Assembly: GCA_023213395.1 (NCBI GenBank)
Contig: CM041465.1
Location: 38,447,741 to 38,511,740, forward strand
DNA: 64,000 nt
Direction of reading: 5' to 3'
From: Cycas panzhihuaensis
Taxonomy: Eukaryota > Cycadophyta
Numbering within the stretch: the first letter of the stretch is position 1; each line of letters starts with the position of its first letter. This document shows, piece by piece, positions 20,126 through 31,462 of the stretch. The translations under genes were made by a program, and so were the position numbers. The notes under the pieces were generated by a model. The model made no database searches and was not told where the DNA came from. It was given only the letters and a program-made list of their open reading frames with translations.

Positions 20126-22028
20126 GCGGATCTACGACGACAACGAAGAGCGAATGTACCACAAGGACAAAGACAACAACAACCAAGGCAACAGTTTCAA
20201 CAAAGATTCCAAAGAATGATCGAATAGAATCCCCCTCGACCAAATCGAGGTGCCTATCGAGAAGGTCCAAGAGGAAGGGGGGGTCAAAGAGGTGGCTACC
20301 AACGCCACTTTAATCGCCTACAATGAAGACAAACTGTTTTGTGCATATCAGTCATCCAAGGTTGATCACACTTGGATTGTCGATTCAGAAGCTTCTCAGC
20401 ATATGACAAGGAGTGAAGAACTCCTATGCAACATTAAGGAAGGTAAAGGTCAATCAGTGACCTTTGGAAATAATGAATCTGTCGAGATTTCAGGAATAGG
20501 AACTATAGCTCCTTTCCATTCTTCACAAAATCCTTCTTCATCATTTCCCAATAGTGATGCCTACTTCATTCCTTCCATGGAGAAGAATCTACTATCTGTT
20601 AGCCAGTTGGACAAGCAACAGATGAGCGTATTATTCAAAAATGGAAAATGTATCATTAGTGACAAAGATGACCAGATTGTAGCTGTCGCCTATGAGGATC
20701 AAGGTCTTTACAAGTTGGATGCCAATAACATTACACTTGATTCTGCTTATTTTGGTTCCATATCTTTGACGAAAATGCAATTATGGCATCAACGTCTAGG
20801 TCACTTAAGCCTAGATAATTTGAAGTAGATGATAAACAAAAACATGGTATATGGGCTTCCAAAGTTGTATGGTTCAAAATGTCTTTGCGAAGCTTGCATA
20901 ATGGGGACACAGCATCGATTGCCTTTTCCTAAAGGCAAAGCATGGAGTGCATCTTATCCATTGCAGTTAATTCACTCAGACTTATGTGGACCCATGTCCA
21001 CTCAATCCTTTGGAGGAGCATTGTATTACATATCCTTCATTGATGACTTTTCTCATAAAGTCTGGGTCTACTTCATCAAGCAAAAATCAGAGGCATTCTC
21101 TAAGTTCAAAGAGTTTAAAGTTGAAGTAGAAAATGAATCTGGCTACTCAATTGGGACATTAAGGTCAGATAATAGAGGTGAATTCACTTCAAATGAATTC
21201 AACCAATTCTGCAAGGATAATGGGATTCAGAGACAATTCACAGTTCTTCATACTCCTCAACAAAATGGAGTCTCTGAAAGGATGAACAGAACTTTGGCTA
21301 ATAAAGCCAAAACAATGATGCATGCGAAAGGACTTCCAAGAGCTTATTGGGCCGAAGCATTTCACACAGCAGCCTATATGGCCAATCAGAGTCGTACAAT
21401 AGCAGTCACCAACATTACACCTGAGGAGGCATGGACTAGTAAGAAACCAACTATCAGCCATTTGAGGACATTCGGGTGCACTGCATATATGCACATACCA
21501 GATCAACAAAGAACAAAGTTGGATAAACATAGTCTCAAATGCATCTTTGTAGGATATGCCATTCATAGCAAGGCCTACAAGTTGTATGATCCAGTTGGGG
21601 GAAAAATGCATCTCTTAAGAGATGTAATCTTTGTTGAGGATGATCAGAAAGAGTTGGATGTGGCATCAATCCAACCCCCCATTGATAAAGGTAAAAAGAT
21701 TGTTGAAGACTTCCCTCCCTCTCAATCTTATACACCATGTACTTCATCTGCACCTCATGTACCATCTACTTCATCTTCATCTGCTCCACTTGAACCTTCC
21801 ACTTCATCTTCTGTTGATCATTCACTTAGGCCAGAAGACATTGAGGTTCATGCTACATCATTTCAGAAGTTACCTAAATGGTATACTCAAACAGTACAAG
21901 ACGGTCATATTATTGAAGGGAAACGTCCATCTAAGTATAGGCAGCAAACAAATTTTGCACTTATGGATGAAGTGCTTTCTATTGATGAGCCTTCTACTTT
22001 TGAAGAGGCTTCACAAAATGATAATTAG
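20126..22028 (+). pseudogene. R6 protease and integrase
   Basis: A Gln/Arg-rich linker with a frameshift near 20320 leads to protease, whose active site near 20385 reads DSEA rather than DSGA (a G-to-A change). The frame 20250-20828 ends at a TAG and the same frame resumes at once. The HHCC region (LWHQRLGH ... CLCEACIMGTQHR) spans 20783-20920. The integrase core has FIDDF (near 21038), RSDNRGEF (near 21163) and GVSERMNRT (near 21270), so all three acidic residues remain. The C-terminal domain (SHLRTFGCTAYMHIP, KCIFVGYA) and a Ser/Pro linker run to 22028. This is one of the best-preserved integrases in the window. Confidence 0.9.
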
Positions 22029-22960
22029 AAAGCTGCCATGGCTGAGGAGATCCATTCTATTCACAAGAATGGCACATGGGATTTGGTCGAATTGCGTCCA
22101 CACAAACAGGCAATCAGTTGTAAATGGGTCTACAAGACCAAATTTCATTCTGATGGGACACTCAAGCATCAGAAGGCACGACTTGTAGCAAAGGGATTCA
22201 AACAAAAGGAAGGCATTGATTATGAGGAGACCTTTGCACCAAGAGTAAACATGAACACCATCGACTCCTCATGGCCTTAGTTGCACAATGCAAATGGCCA
22301 GTATATCAGATGGACGTGAAGAGCGCCTTTCTAAATGGCGATCTTCAAGAGGAGGTATACTTGGAGCAACCTCCTGGTTACAAAGAACAAGGCAAGGAGC
22401 ATTTAGTATGTCGCCTCAAGAAGGCTTTGTATGGCTTGAAACAAGCTCCTAGCGCATGGTATGCAAAAATCAATGAATACTTCTTGAGACATGGGTTTCA
22501 TCGATCAACATTAGATCCTAACTTGTATATCAAACATGAAGAAAACCATGTCATTTATATTGCCTTGTATGTAGATGACTTAGTGATCACTGGTGATGAC
22601 ACTAAGCTCATCAATGTTCTCCAAGATGATTTGAAGAGAAGTTTCAAGATGACTGATCTTGGACTTCTCCATTATTTTTTAGGCTTTGAGGTATGGCAAA
22701 AGTGCTATATCTTCATTTCCCAAGCAAAATATTCTTGGGACATCTTGCAAAGGTTCAGGATGCATGACTGCAAGACAACGCTTACACCCATGGAGAACGG
22801 AACCAAGCTTACTCTTAATGAGGAAGCTGAATCAGTAGATCCCACTCTTTATCGACGGTTGATTGGTAGTCTGATATATCTCACCAACACTCGTCCAGAT
22901 ATTTCATTTGCAGTTGGGATTTGCTTTCGTTTCATGTCTCAACCCAATCAGAAGCATTGA
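22029..22960 (+). pseudogene. R6 reverse transcriptase
   Basis: RT starts just after a TAG at 22026 and runs through [29 protein letters not shown] and DYEETFAP, with a frameshift near 22262-22275. It then continues through [31 protein letters not shown], the catalytic box YVDD at 22568-22579 and MTDLGLLHYFLG to the RNase H connection (LIGSLIYLTNTRPDISF). The catalytic residues are intact. Confidence 0.9.
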
Positions 22961-23513
22961 AAGAAGAAAACGCATACTCAAGTACATCAAAGGTACATTG
23001 TAGCTTGGACTTGAGTATGCACATACTGAGAACTTCACTTTGGAAGGGTTCCCTGATTCTGATTGGGCAGGATGCCAGGATAGCAGGAAGTCAACCTCGG
23101 GTTACTGTTTTACCCTTGGTTCAGCAGCTGTTTCATGGAGTTGCAAGAAGCAACCAAATGTTACCTTGTCCTCCATCAAGCGAGTACAAAGTCATCGGTG
23201 CGAAGCTATCTAGCTACGATGGATTCTTGGTGAGCCTAGATTTGAGCAGGAGCAGCTGACCAGTATTCATTGCGACAATCAAAGTGTTCTCAAGCTAACT
23301 AAGAATCCAGTCTTTCATGCACGAACCAAGCATATTGAAGTTCACCACCATTTCATCAGAGAGCACGTACACAGTGGTGAAATCAATCTTCAATATCGAC
23401 CAACGGAGCAGCCGACGGCATATATCTTTACCAAGCCACTTGGTAGAGAAAAATTTGTAAAATTTAGAGATGGTCTAGGGGTCCGACTTAACATTATAAA
23501 CAATAAGGGGGGG
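22961..23513 (+). pseudogene. R6 RNase H and polypurine tract
   Basis: RNase H is split by frameshifts (near 22958, 23185 and 23255). Recognisable blocks are DSDWAGCQDSRKST near 23060, SWSCKKQ near 23140, HARTKHIEVHHHFI near 23325 and FTKPLGREKF near 23430. A run of G residues at 23506-23513 is the polypurine tract next to the 3' LTR. Confidence 0.87.
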
Positions 23514-24096
23514 TGTTAAACCTTATGTTTTACCTTATGTTTATATGTTAAGCATATGTACTTTATATTTATGTATTATGTGTGCACTTTAATATTTATG
23601 TGCACTTTTGTACTTTAGGGGTGACTTTATCACTCAAGTGATAAAGTACACACCCACTTTATGACTAGTGACATAACGTTGTCACTTATGTCACTTGAGG
23701 GTCAAATGACCCCATTGCACTTTTGCTCACACAAGAGCTTCCAAAAGGACACATGTCCAACATCCAAGGCATGTATCTTGGATGTTTGACACTTGTCAAA
23801 CATCCAAGGCCTTAGGTCTCTCATCTCACTCTATATAATGAGACCTCTCCTTCATTGTTGCACATTCAAGAGTTGGAGCTCATTGTTATTCTATCAGTTT
23901 GCTAATCAAGCTGAAAGCATTCTTTGGTTGTTGGACTAATTCCAACACTCCATATTTGGTATTGTGATCTTGCTCCTATTTCTCTTTGAGTTCTTTGAGT
24001 TCTTTAAGTTCTTTGTTGTTTATGCTTAATGCATTTAATGGTATTGTGCTTTGTTAAAGATCTTGGACCTATGTGGCCATTAGGCCCATTCTAACA
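23514..24096 (+). repeat. R6 3' LTR (583 bp)
   Basis: Starts TGTTAAACC, ends CTAACA, followed by the duplicated CTCTT. It carries a 12-bp duplication at its start and one extra 9-bp repeat unit near 24000 compared with the 5' copy. Confidence 0.95.
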
Positions 24097-24101
24097 CTCT
24101 T

Positions 24102-24870
24102 AATGTCTTATCCTTTTTAATCCTAATTTGTCTCTAAGAGTTTGAAATTTCTCCTTTCTAAGAGATTTTGTTAAGATATATACAATTTGATCTATTGTTG
24201 GACAATATGTCAGATCAATTTCTCTATTCTGCACCTTTTCTCGGATGAAGTGATGATGCACTTCTATGTGCTTTGTTTGTGCATGCAAAATAGGGTTCCT
24301 GGTTAGTTTGATTGCACTTTGATTATCAGAGAGCAATGTTGTTGGTTTTTGTTGCAGTTGATTCATGTCCCTCAGTAGTTGCCTGAGCCAGAGAGCCTCG
24401 CATGTTGCGCTGCCAGCTAATTTGTATTCTGCCTCAATTGAAGAGAGTGCAACTGTTGATTGTTTCTTGTTGCACCATGAAATTGTAGTTGAACCTAAAA
24501 ATAAACAGTATCCACTAGTGGATCTTCTAGTTTTTTTATCCCCTACCCAGTCAGAGTCACAATATGCAATCAATTTAGTTGACTCTTCTTTATTGTACAC
24601 CAATTTGAGATTTGTAGTTCCTTTTAGTTATTTGAGTATCCTTTTTGCAGCCTTCCAGTGCTTCATTTTTTGTTCCTGCATGTATCTGGAGACCAAACTT
24701 ACTGAATGTGATATGTCAGGTCTTGTGGCAGTAAGATAAATGAGACTCCTGATCAGTTGTCTGTATAGCGTATAATCAATTGAAGGCTTCTTTTCTTCAT
24801 GAACTAGATTACAGTTAACCTCCATGGGTGTTGCACATTCATTGCAGTTTTCCATTTGGAATTTGGTCAA
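24102..24870 (-). pseudogene. R5 RNase H
   Basis: The open minus frame 24603-24100 carries CDSDWVGDKKTRRSTSGYC, SWCNKKQ, SIEAEYK, LLSDNQSAIKLT and HHHFIREKV, so the acidic residues D, E, D of RNase H are recognisable. The connection segment (YRQLIRSLIYLTATRPDIS) is in 24870-24628, separated by a stop. The C-terminus is close to the polypurine tract now interrupted by R6. Confidence 0.88.
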
Positions 24871-25519
24871 CAGATCTCTAATGTATTTGCCTTGGGAGAG
24901 TGCAATGAACTTTTAATTTTGTTTGATTTTTATTCCCAGGTAGTAACTCAAAGAATCTAAGTCAGTCATTTCAAAATCTTTTTCCAATTGACTATTTATA
25001 TTTGAGATAGACTTGATGTCATATCCAGTGAGTATCATGTCATCAACATAGACTACTGTAATTGAAATCTTTCCATCATTCCTTTTTATGTAGAGACTAG
25101 AATCAGAACTACACCTTTGAAAACCATTTTGGGAGAGACATTTGTCCAGTTTTGCATACCATGCCCTGGGAGCCTACTTCGATCCATATAATGCCTTTTT
25201 GAGTTTACATACTAGGTGTTCTTGACCTGGTTGAACATAACCTTCTGGTTGTTGCATGTAAACTTCTTCCTCCACTTCTCCATTTAGAAAAGCACTTTTA
25301 ACATCCAGTTGGTAAATTTTCCAGTTGTTCTGAGCTGCTAGTGCTATCACTATTCGAACTGTATTCATTTTAGCCACTGGTGAGAATGTCTTATCGAAGT
25401 CAATTCCAACAGTCTGAGTGTACCCTTTTGTCACAAATCTAGCTTTGATTTTTTCTATTTTTCCATCTGCACCTTCTTTAACTTTGTACACCCATTTGCA
25501 ATTGACTACAGGTTTGTTT
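24871..25519 (-). pseudogene. R5 reverse transcriptase, main part
   Basis: The polymerase box YVDDM is at 25039-25050 on minus and intact. [42 protein letters not shown] and CKWVYKVKEG occupy 25174-25519. Stops and frameshifts lie near 24915 and 25177. R7 cuts the gene at 25519; the missing N-terminal part resumes at 36220, and the KPVV-NCKWVYK motif becomes continuous when R7 and one TGTTT are removed. Confidence 0.88.
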
Positions 25520-25714
25520 TGTAAAAAGTAATGTTTTATCTTAAGTAACTTAGACTCATTTATAATTATGCCACGTGGCATAAAGTCATTTATCAGTCTT
25601 TAGGTGGTTGATAAACCAATTTGAAACTGTCTCTCATATGTACAATATAAATGAGTGATAGACATCATAATAATGTGTAACTTTTGACAGAAATAAAGAT
25701 TGAATAGTTTTTCA
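25520..25714 (+). repeat. R7 5' LTR (195 bp)
   Basis: Starts TGTAAAAAG and ends TTTTCA. A TATA-like AATATAAATG is near 25643. Confidence 0.95.
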
Positions 25715-25726
25715 TGGTATTAGAGC
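25715..25726 (+). other. R7 primer-binding site (one mismatch)
   Basis: TGGTATTAGAGC directly follows the LTR. It differs from the initiator-tRNA match at one base (C to T). Confidence 0.9.
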
Positions 25727-25864
25727 AGGTTATCCTGCAGAGAATGAGAGAAGGAGAATCAGTTCTGTGATCTGAGAAAGAGGGAGAAATTTGAAGTCCA
25801 GATTGGGACCAAGAAGTGAAGTTTTTTTTTAAGTAACAGTGAAAGACAAAAGGAAAGCGAACAA

Positions 25865-25909
25865 TACGGAAAATGTACGGTACAGCACGGAAGAGTATGG
25901 ACTGTACGG
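25865..25909 (+). promoter_or_regulatory. R7 leader motif cluster 1: about 10-bp-phased TACGG array
   Basis: TACGG-type words (TACGG, TACGG, CACGG, TATGG, TACGG) start at 25865, 25876, 25886, 25896 and 25905, 150-195 nt after the primer-binding site. Position and spacing match the R10 array. Function is unknown. Confidence 0.6.
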
Positions 25910-26328
25910 ACAAAATTCGAGGTGCTCAGATTTGTCTGAAATTTTACCAGGAGATTCGGCCTTACGAGGCCGTCACTTTCTTCTAAAGGATCAAAGCCTG
26001 GAAATTTCATCTTAATTTGTTTTCAGGCAGTTCTCAGTGGGCACGGGTTTGCTCATTCTACTGAACTTTTCTTCTGCTCAGAGTATTGATTTCGGGTAAA
26101 ATCTGACCGAAAATCTTCTCTAGGGTAATATCGATTGATTGGGATAATTTTTCGAAGTTTTTTCAGAATAGTTTTTGAGAAACGAAGATTTTTCTCTAAA
26201 AACCCTAGCCGCCTTTGTGAAATTCGATTGCATTTTCTGACCTAACCGTTAGGTTTTCTGGGAAAATAACTTCAGATCTGGAATCCTCACACTTAGATCT
26301 TTCTTTTGACACCCTAATTTTGCTCATC

Positions 26329-26385
26329 CGTACAAGTTGATTTTTCCGTATAAATCCATACCGTATAGTCGTACAACCCTGTACT
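26329..26385 (+). promoter_or_regulatory. R7 leader motif cluster 2 (CCGTA/CGTAC words before gag)
   Basis: Six CGTA/CATA/GTAC words lie within 57 bp, ending 36 nt before the gag ATG. Equivalent clusters precede gag in R1, R5, R9 and R10. Confidence 0.45.
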
Positions 26386-26420
26386 TTCATACTCAAAGGT
26401 GACTCATTAATATTCTAAAA

Positions 26421-27290
26421 ATGGCTTCCTCAGTTATTGCCCTTCCTAAAGCTGATAAACTCACGGAGATGAACTTTAGCCTTTGGAAAATCAAGATTGA
26501 AGGCCTTTTAAGAGCAAAGGGAGCATGGAAAATTGTTACTGGTGAAGAAAAAAACCCACAGACATAGTTGATCAAATAACTTGGGAAGAAAAAGATAATA
26601 TTGCAATTGGAATTCTAAAACTTTCCATTTCAGATTCTCTTCTGTCTTATGTGGATGGTGTAGAGTCCTCCTCACAAATTTGGAATATAGTAACTTCCTT
26701 ATTCAGTCAGAAAAATGAGGCTAGGATAATCGCAATAAGGGAAGAACTATACAAACTTAAACTGAGAGAAAATCAATCTGTATCTGAATTTGTAGCCAAA
26801 ATAAATAGCATAAAGAATGAGCTTATCTCTGCAGGAGATAAAATCTCAAATCTAGAATTGGTGCACCTTGTCCTGAACAAACTTCCCAAATCTTTTGATA
26901 ACATGGTCAACATGTTAACAGGAAGTGGTCAAACAACAAAGATGACATTTGAAGGGTTAACAGGTCATATGTTAAATCAAGAACAAAGAAATAAACGATA
27001 TGAAGAGGATGCTGCTAAAATAGAAGAAGCCTTTGTATCAAGATTTAACATAGGACGAGGACGCACTCCACCAAGCTTCAGAGGACGATGTCGAATTCAA
27101 ACATCAAACTTCAGAGGACGCTGGATTGATGGAAGAGGCAAAGGAAGATCTACACCACCGAGAGATGCAAGAGTTTGCTTCAATTGTGGGAAACCCAGAC
27201 ATTTTTCAAGTAACTGTCATGTCTTTGATGTTTGTTACCATTGTGGTCAATCTGGTCACTTTCCCTATTAATGCAGGAAAGCAATACTTT
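26421..27290 (+). pseudogene. R7 gag with double zinc knuckle
   Basis: The ATG at 26421 begins MASS, as in R5 gag. The frame is broken near 26570 by an apparent indel and stays open from 26651 to 27271. It holds KIKIEGLLRAKGAW near the N-terminus, SQKNEARI, a KLPKSFDNMVN helix, an RG-rich segment and two zinc knuckles between 27176 and 27274. The first knuckle is intact; in the second a TAA replaces the codon before the last Cys. The protein would coat element RNA in virus-like particles. Confidence 0.87.
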
Positions 27291-28647
27291 AGAGAGGGAA
27301 ACAAATAGTTGGAAACTACAGTAAAGAAAGAGATCAAGAAACAGGAGAGAATGATACAGAAACAGCCTTTGTGATTGCATTAGCAGCAAGTACAAAAGCA
27401 TCAGACAACTGGTACATAGATTCGGGAGCATCGAACCACATGACAGGAAGAAAAGAAGGTTTGAATCACTTGAACCATACTCATCTATTGGTTCAGTAGA
27501 ATTAGGAAACAATTTTCCTTTACATATTGAAGGAATTGGAATAATAGCAGTTGAAATTGATGGAAAAACAATAATTGGCAAAGTGCTCTATGTACCGTGA
27601 ATGAAAAAATCTTTTATCGCTTCTCACCAAGAAGAAAAAACTGGTAACCATTTTTGATACCACTGGGCATTGTTTTGTATTAGATATGAAAAAGGATGGT
27701 ATTGTAATAGCAGAAGGTATAGAAAGTGATAATCTTTATAAATTACTTTCTACCCCAATTGTGCCTACATATGATGTAAAATCTTTTGTTGTTTCAAGCA
27801 AAAACAATAATGAAATCTGGCATTTAAAATATGGACATATCTCAAATGATAGATTAGAACTGTTGAAAATTTCTAACATGGTTCTTTGGGTTACCAAAGC
27901 TATCATTTGATTCTTTTTATGCGTAAGAGTCAGATGATGGGAAAGCAACATCGAAGTCCTTTTTCAGAAAGCACTCAAAAGACCAGAAGTAAATTGGAAT
28001 TAATATATACAGACATTTGTGGTCCAATTACTCCAAGTTCAATCAATGGAGCAAGGTATTTTCTAACCTTTATTGATGATTTTTCAAGAAAAACCTAGAT
28101 ATATTTCTTAAAAAATAAATTTAAAGTTTTTGACCAGTTTAGAGAGCTCAAGGCTGAAGTTGAGTTACAAAGTAATAACAAAATCAAATGTATTCGATCT
28201 GATGGAGGAGGAGAATATATGTCAAAGAAATTTCTCAACTACTGCAAACTACTTCCTACACACCTCAATCAAATGGAGTTGCAGAACGAATGAACAGAAC
28301 AATTATGGAAATGGCACGATGCTTAATTTATGACAAAGGGATTAACAAAGCATATTGGGCAGAAGCAGTCAACACAGCAGTATATCTAATAAACAGGAGT
28401 CCAACGCATGCTCTACAAAAAATTACACTTGAAGAAGCGTGGATGAGTCATAAACCTGATGTAAGTAATCTTAAAGTCTTTGGGTGTAAAGCTTATGTTC
28501 ACATTCTAGACAAGAAGTGTTCAAAGCTAGATAACAAAAGTATAGAATGTACAATGGTTGGCTATAGCTCAAAATCAAAAGCATATAGATGCATGGATCC
28601 AAAAACTAACAAAATCCATATTAGTAGAGACATTGTGTTTGATGAAG
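27291..28647 (+). pseudogene. R7 protease and integrase, up to the R8 insertion
   Basis: Protease has an intact DSGAS site near 27421. Frames shift near 27455 and 27600. The pre-integrase region (IWHLKYGHISNDRLELL) is at 27815-27870. The integrase core has FIDDFSRK (near 28072), RSDGGGEY (near 28198) and an NGVAERMNRT block (near 28270-28305), with frame changes near 28097 and 28240. The C-terminal domain (SNLKVFGCKAYVHI, CTMVGYSSKSKAYRC) is open to 28647, where R8 interrupts the DIVFDE block that precedes the integrase-RT linker. Confidence 0.88.
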
Positions 28648-29525
28648 TGTTGGGACATATTTTGACACATAGGCCTTGAGGAAGACGGAATACAGGTTGT
28701 ATTGACCAAAGGAATGCAAGTACGAACCGTACGGAGGTACGCACGCTAAGTGAAGAAATCAGCATTTTGGGTACGTATGACAGTGCGTGCAGAGCGATTA
28801 CGTATCACGATACGTGCAGAGCGGAATGAACCGAGCAGGCAGTGCATGATGCAAGACGGGACCAAAGGAGGCACAGGAAGCCGCCAGACGTCTGGACCTA
28901 AAGAGACATTAGTTAAGTGTATAACTAATGATTAAAGTGAAAGGGTACCTTGGTAACAAAAAGGTATGGTTATGACTTTGGGTCATGACCTTTCATCCAA
29001 AAGGCATCAAAGGGACATATTTAATGGTGCTTTGAGGACCATTCCAGTGTGAGAGCCGAGTGATTCAATCATATTGTATACTCTCAAGGGTGAGAGCCGA
29101 GTTATTCATTCCTATGTCATGTGCTCGAGGGTGAGAGTCGGATATCAAGGGTACGCGAGTACAGGAGACAGTACGCATGACAGCCGATTGGAGCATGGAT
29201 CTGTAATAAGTACCATCCGGTACGCATATGTACAAAAGGATCGTATCTTTCTTTGGAATGCTCAGAATGCATTCCACCCTTGTGTAATTGAACCTGAATT
29301 AATAAAAGAAAGAGTTACGTGGAAATTGGTGTATTCTTGGTGTGTGATGATGATTTCTTTCAAGTATGTATTGATTTACATCTTCATGTACCATTACGTG
29401 AATTTTATATGGAATGTATGTGGAATGTATAACCATGTTGTGATGTCCTAAAACTAGACTATAGTCTTTGTGTAACCTTGACAAGTGCACCGATTCCACA
29501 AGGGCGTGGAATCTATAAGTCAACA
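28648..29525 (+). repeat. R8 5' LTR (878 bp)
   Basis: Starts TGTTGGGACATA and ends AAGTCAACA. It matches the 3' LTR almost exactly over long stretches but diverges strongly with many small indels at about 28740-28905 and around 29150-29180. Confidence 0.92.
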
Positions 29526-29526
29526 T

Positions 29527-29539
29527 TGGTTCCGTTGCC
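29527..29539 (+). other. R8 primer-binding site, not the initiator-Met type
   Basis: TGGTTCCGTTGCC starts 2 nt after the LTR. R13 has the identical 13 bases at 62791-62803 (minus). The TGG start fits pairing to a tRNA CCA end, but the tRNA species cannot be named without a search. Confidence 0.75.
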
Positions 29540-29881
29540 TACGTCCGTTGAGGAGGGACAGGACCTAGGGGTCTCAAGAGGAAAAAGAATGTGTAAAGGC
29601 GGAGGACCACGGCTACCAGCGTGATGGCGGGTCAGAACTAAGCCACCCGGCAGCCGGGACCTTCCAATGCCACCTAAAAGGCCTTCAAGGTCGGAAGAGC
29701 CCCAGAAGGATACTTCACCTAAGGAAAAGGAGACTAGTAGACAAAGGGCACTGAGATGGTCAAAAGAAGCAAAACTCAGAAGGGCGAGGAGGTTAAGTTC
29801 GCAAAACAACGAGACTAAGGGGTAGTCCGTTGAAGGATCTGAGGCAAGTGGAGCCCGGACACCTCGGGAAGAGGAAATCAA

Positions 29882-31462
29882 TGGCGAACGATGGTATTGA
29901 CACCAGCCCCAATCAGAGATGATTTGTTTAGCCTGGAGATTGAAGGGAAGCCATCAGTGGATGAAAAACATAAAGAGATCCTAACGAGGGAAGTATACGG
30001 TGGAGGACAGCCAAGGACCTAGGTGGTGACAGATAAGAAGGCGGAGGAAGGTCCCTCGGCATATTGGGAAAATAAGCTAACGAGACAATTTGTTTGAAGA
30101 TTCGACGGAAGGGGATCGGATCAATCTTACATTATGGTAACACCATTAACGATACAAGTTCCGGTGTAGTGGAACCAATACACATAAAACTCCATTCAAA
30201 AATCCGTTGTTTGGAAAGGATAGTGCAGTAGTTACTCCCAAGGCATCCCCAAAGGACGAAGGAGGGAAAGATCGCCACCGGTGGGGAAAGTTGCAATCTC
30301 CCAAAATGGACGATTACGTAGACTTTGGGAAACTAACCTTTAATGATACTTGACGCAGCAGAGCACGTGTATCTATTTCGTAATCTCATTGATGTCAAAA
30401 GATATGACGAAGATGAAATCAAAGCACGCTTACCAGACGTTGAGAGGAGTACGCTTGGCGCGGTACAAGGAAATAAACAAAATGAGCCATGGGGAAGATT
30501 AAGAAAGCGTTTGAGGAGAGATTTCAAAAGTTTGAGTAATGAAGTCTGGAAATCGCATTCTGAAATCGAGGCAGTAGGGGAATCATCCTAACTTACATTA
30601 GCCGAATGAAGATTATTGCGACAAGTATGATCAACGAGACGATCACGATCATAACATGAAGAATTACTTCGTGAGAGAATTTGAATGAGAAGTTGCGAGC
30701 TATGATGCATGCTCATCCGCTAAAGTCATTCAAGAATGCCGAGGATCCGGCATTAGATTTCGAGATGGAAATGGATGCCCAAGCGGGAGGACAAGATTCC
30801 TTCTTTGTTAAGATTGCAAGATGAGATCGGAGAGTCAGAATCGATTACAATCGACCCTTCCGCTGTAGGGGTAGCGTAAGAGGAATCAATTGAGGCACCG
30901 AGGAAAGAGGTAGCCCGATTGAAAATCGAAATAATCGGGAAGAAGAAGAGACATCAAGAAGAAAGAGCACAGGAAGGGTGACTAAGTGGTGTCATATTGT
31001 GAAGAAAACTCACATACCACTCGGGAATGTGAGTTGAATTTAAAAAACGGTGCGGCGCACCAACAAGAGAAGTGGTGCCACATATGTGAGGTGGATACCC
31101 ACACAACTAGGGATTGTTTTTATAATTCCAGGGGAAAAGCATTTAGAGGCCGAGGTCGGGGAAGAGGTAACCCACCTCGAAATGTGTATACAACGAGGCG
31201 CACTGAGACCTCGAGGAAAAAAGCAGGATGGGAGACGCCTCATCTGTTTCGAACCTTGGAAGTCCGAATGCCCAATGAAGCAAGAATACGAGCAGGCCGT
31301 TCGTGTCAGATGATGTGTGGCCCAAGCGACCACAAAACAGAGGATTGCAAAGGCAAAGCCAAAGCGACTAACCTAATGACAATCGTGCCAGAAACTAAGA
31401 ATGTGAAATTACAGAACAAGCAGAAGAGAAATTGGATGAAGAATATCCAAACCCCAATGTAA
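29882..31462 (+). pseudogene. R8 gag (shredded) with multiple zinc knuckles
   Basis: The region is colinear with R13 gag but broken by many 1-3 base indels. Blocks seen include SAYWEN-like sequence near 30060, a DAAEHVYLFRNLI block near 30352 that corresponds to the gypsy capsid region, and AHPLKSFKNA near 30712. The open frame 30986-31462 carries SYCEENSHTTREC, WCHICEVDTHTTRDC and later a C...SDHKTEDC repeat, a series of CX2CX4HX4C-like knuckles. Another knuckle (HWKSEC in R13) is frame-shifted here. Confidence 0.82.

Larger units (their letters stand above)
16605..24096 (+). mobile_element. R6: complete Ty1/copia element, young
   Basis: R6 is 7492 bp with LTRs of 562 and 583 bp and target duplication CTCTT (16600-16604 and 24097-24101). 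The two LTRs differ by about 7 substitutions (1.2%) and two gaps totalling 21 bp: a 12-bp duplication near the start and one 9-bp repeat unit (AGTTCTTTG). It has a 2.2-kb leader, gag with one zinc knuckle, protease, integrase, RT and RNase H. R2 is a close relative by protein motifs, and R3 shares its leader layout. Despite the low LTR divergence there are several frame breaks. Confidence 0.95.

Noticed and set aside
21189-21611. 140-codon minus-strand frame
   Set aside because: It is antisense to the intact integrase core of R6.
16605-24096. R6 and R2 as one element split by insertion
   Set aside because: R6 has both LTRs and its own CTCTT duplication inside R5; its similarity to R2 is family relationship only.
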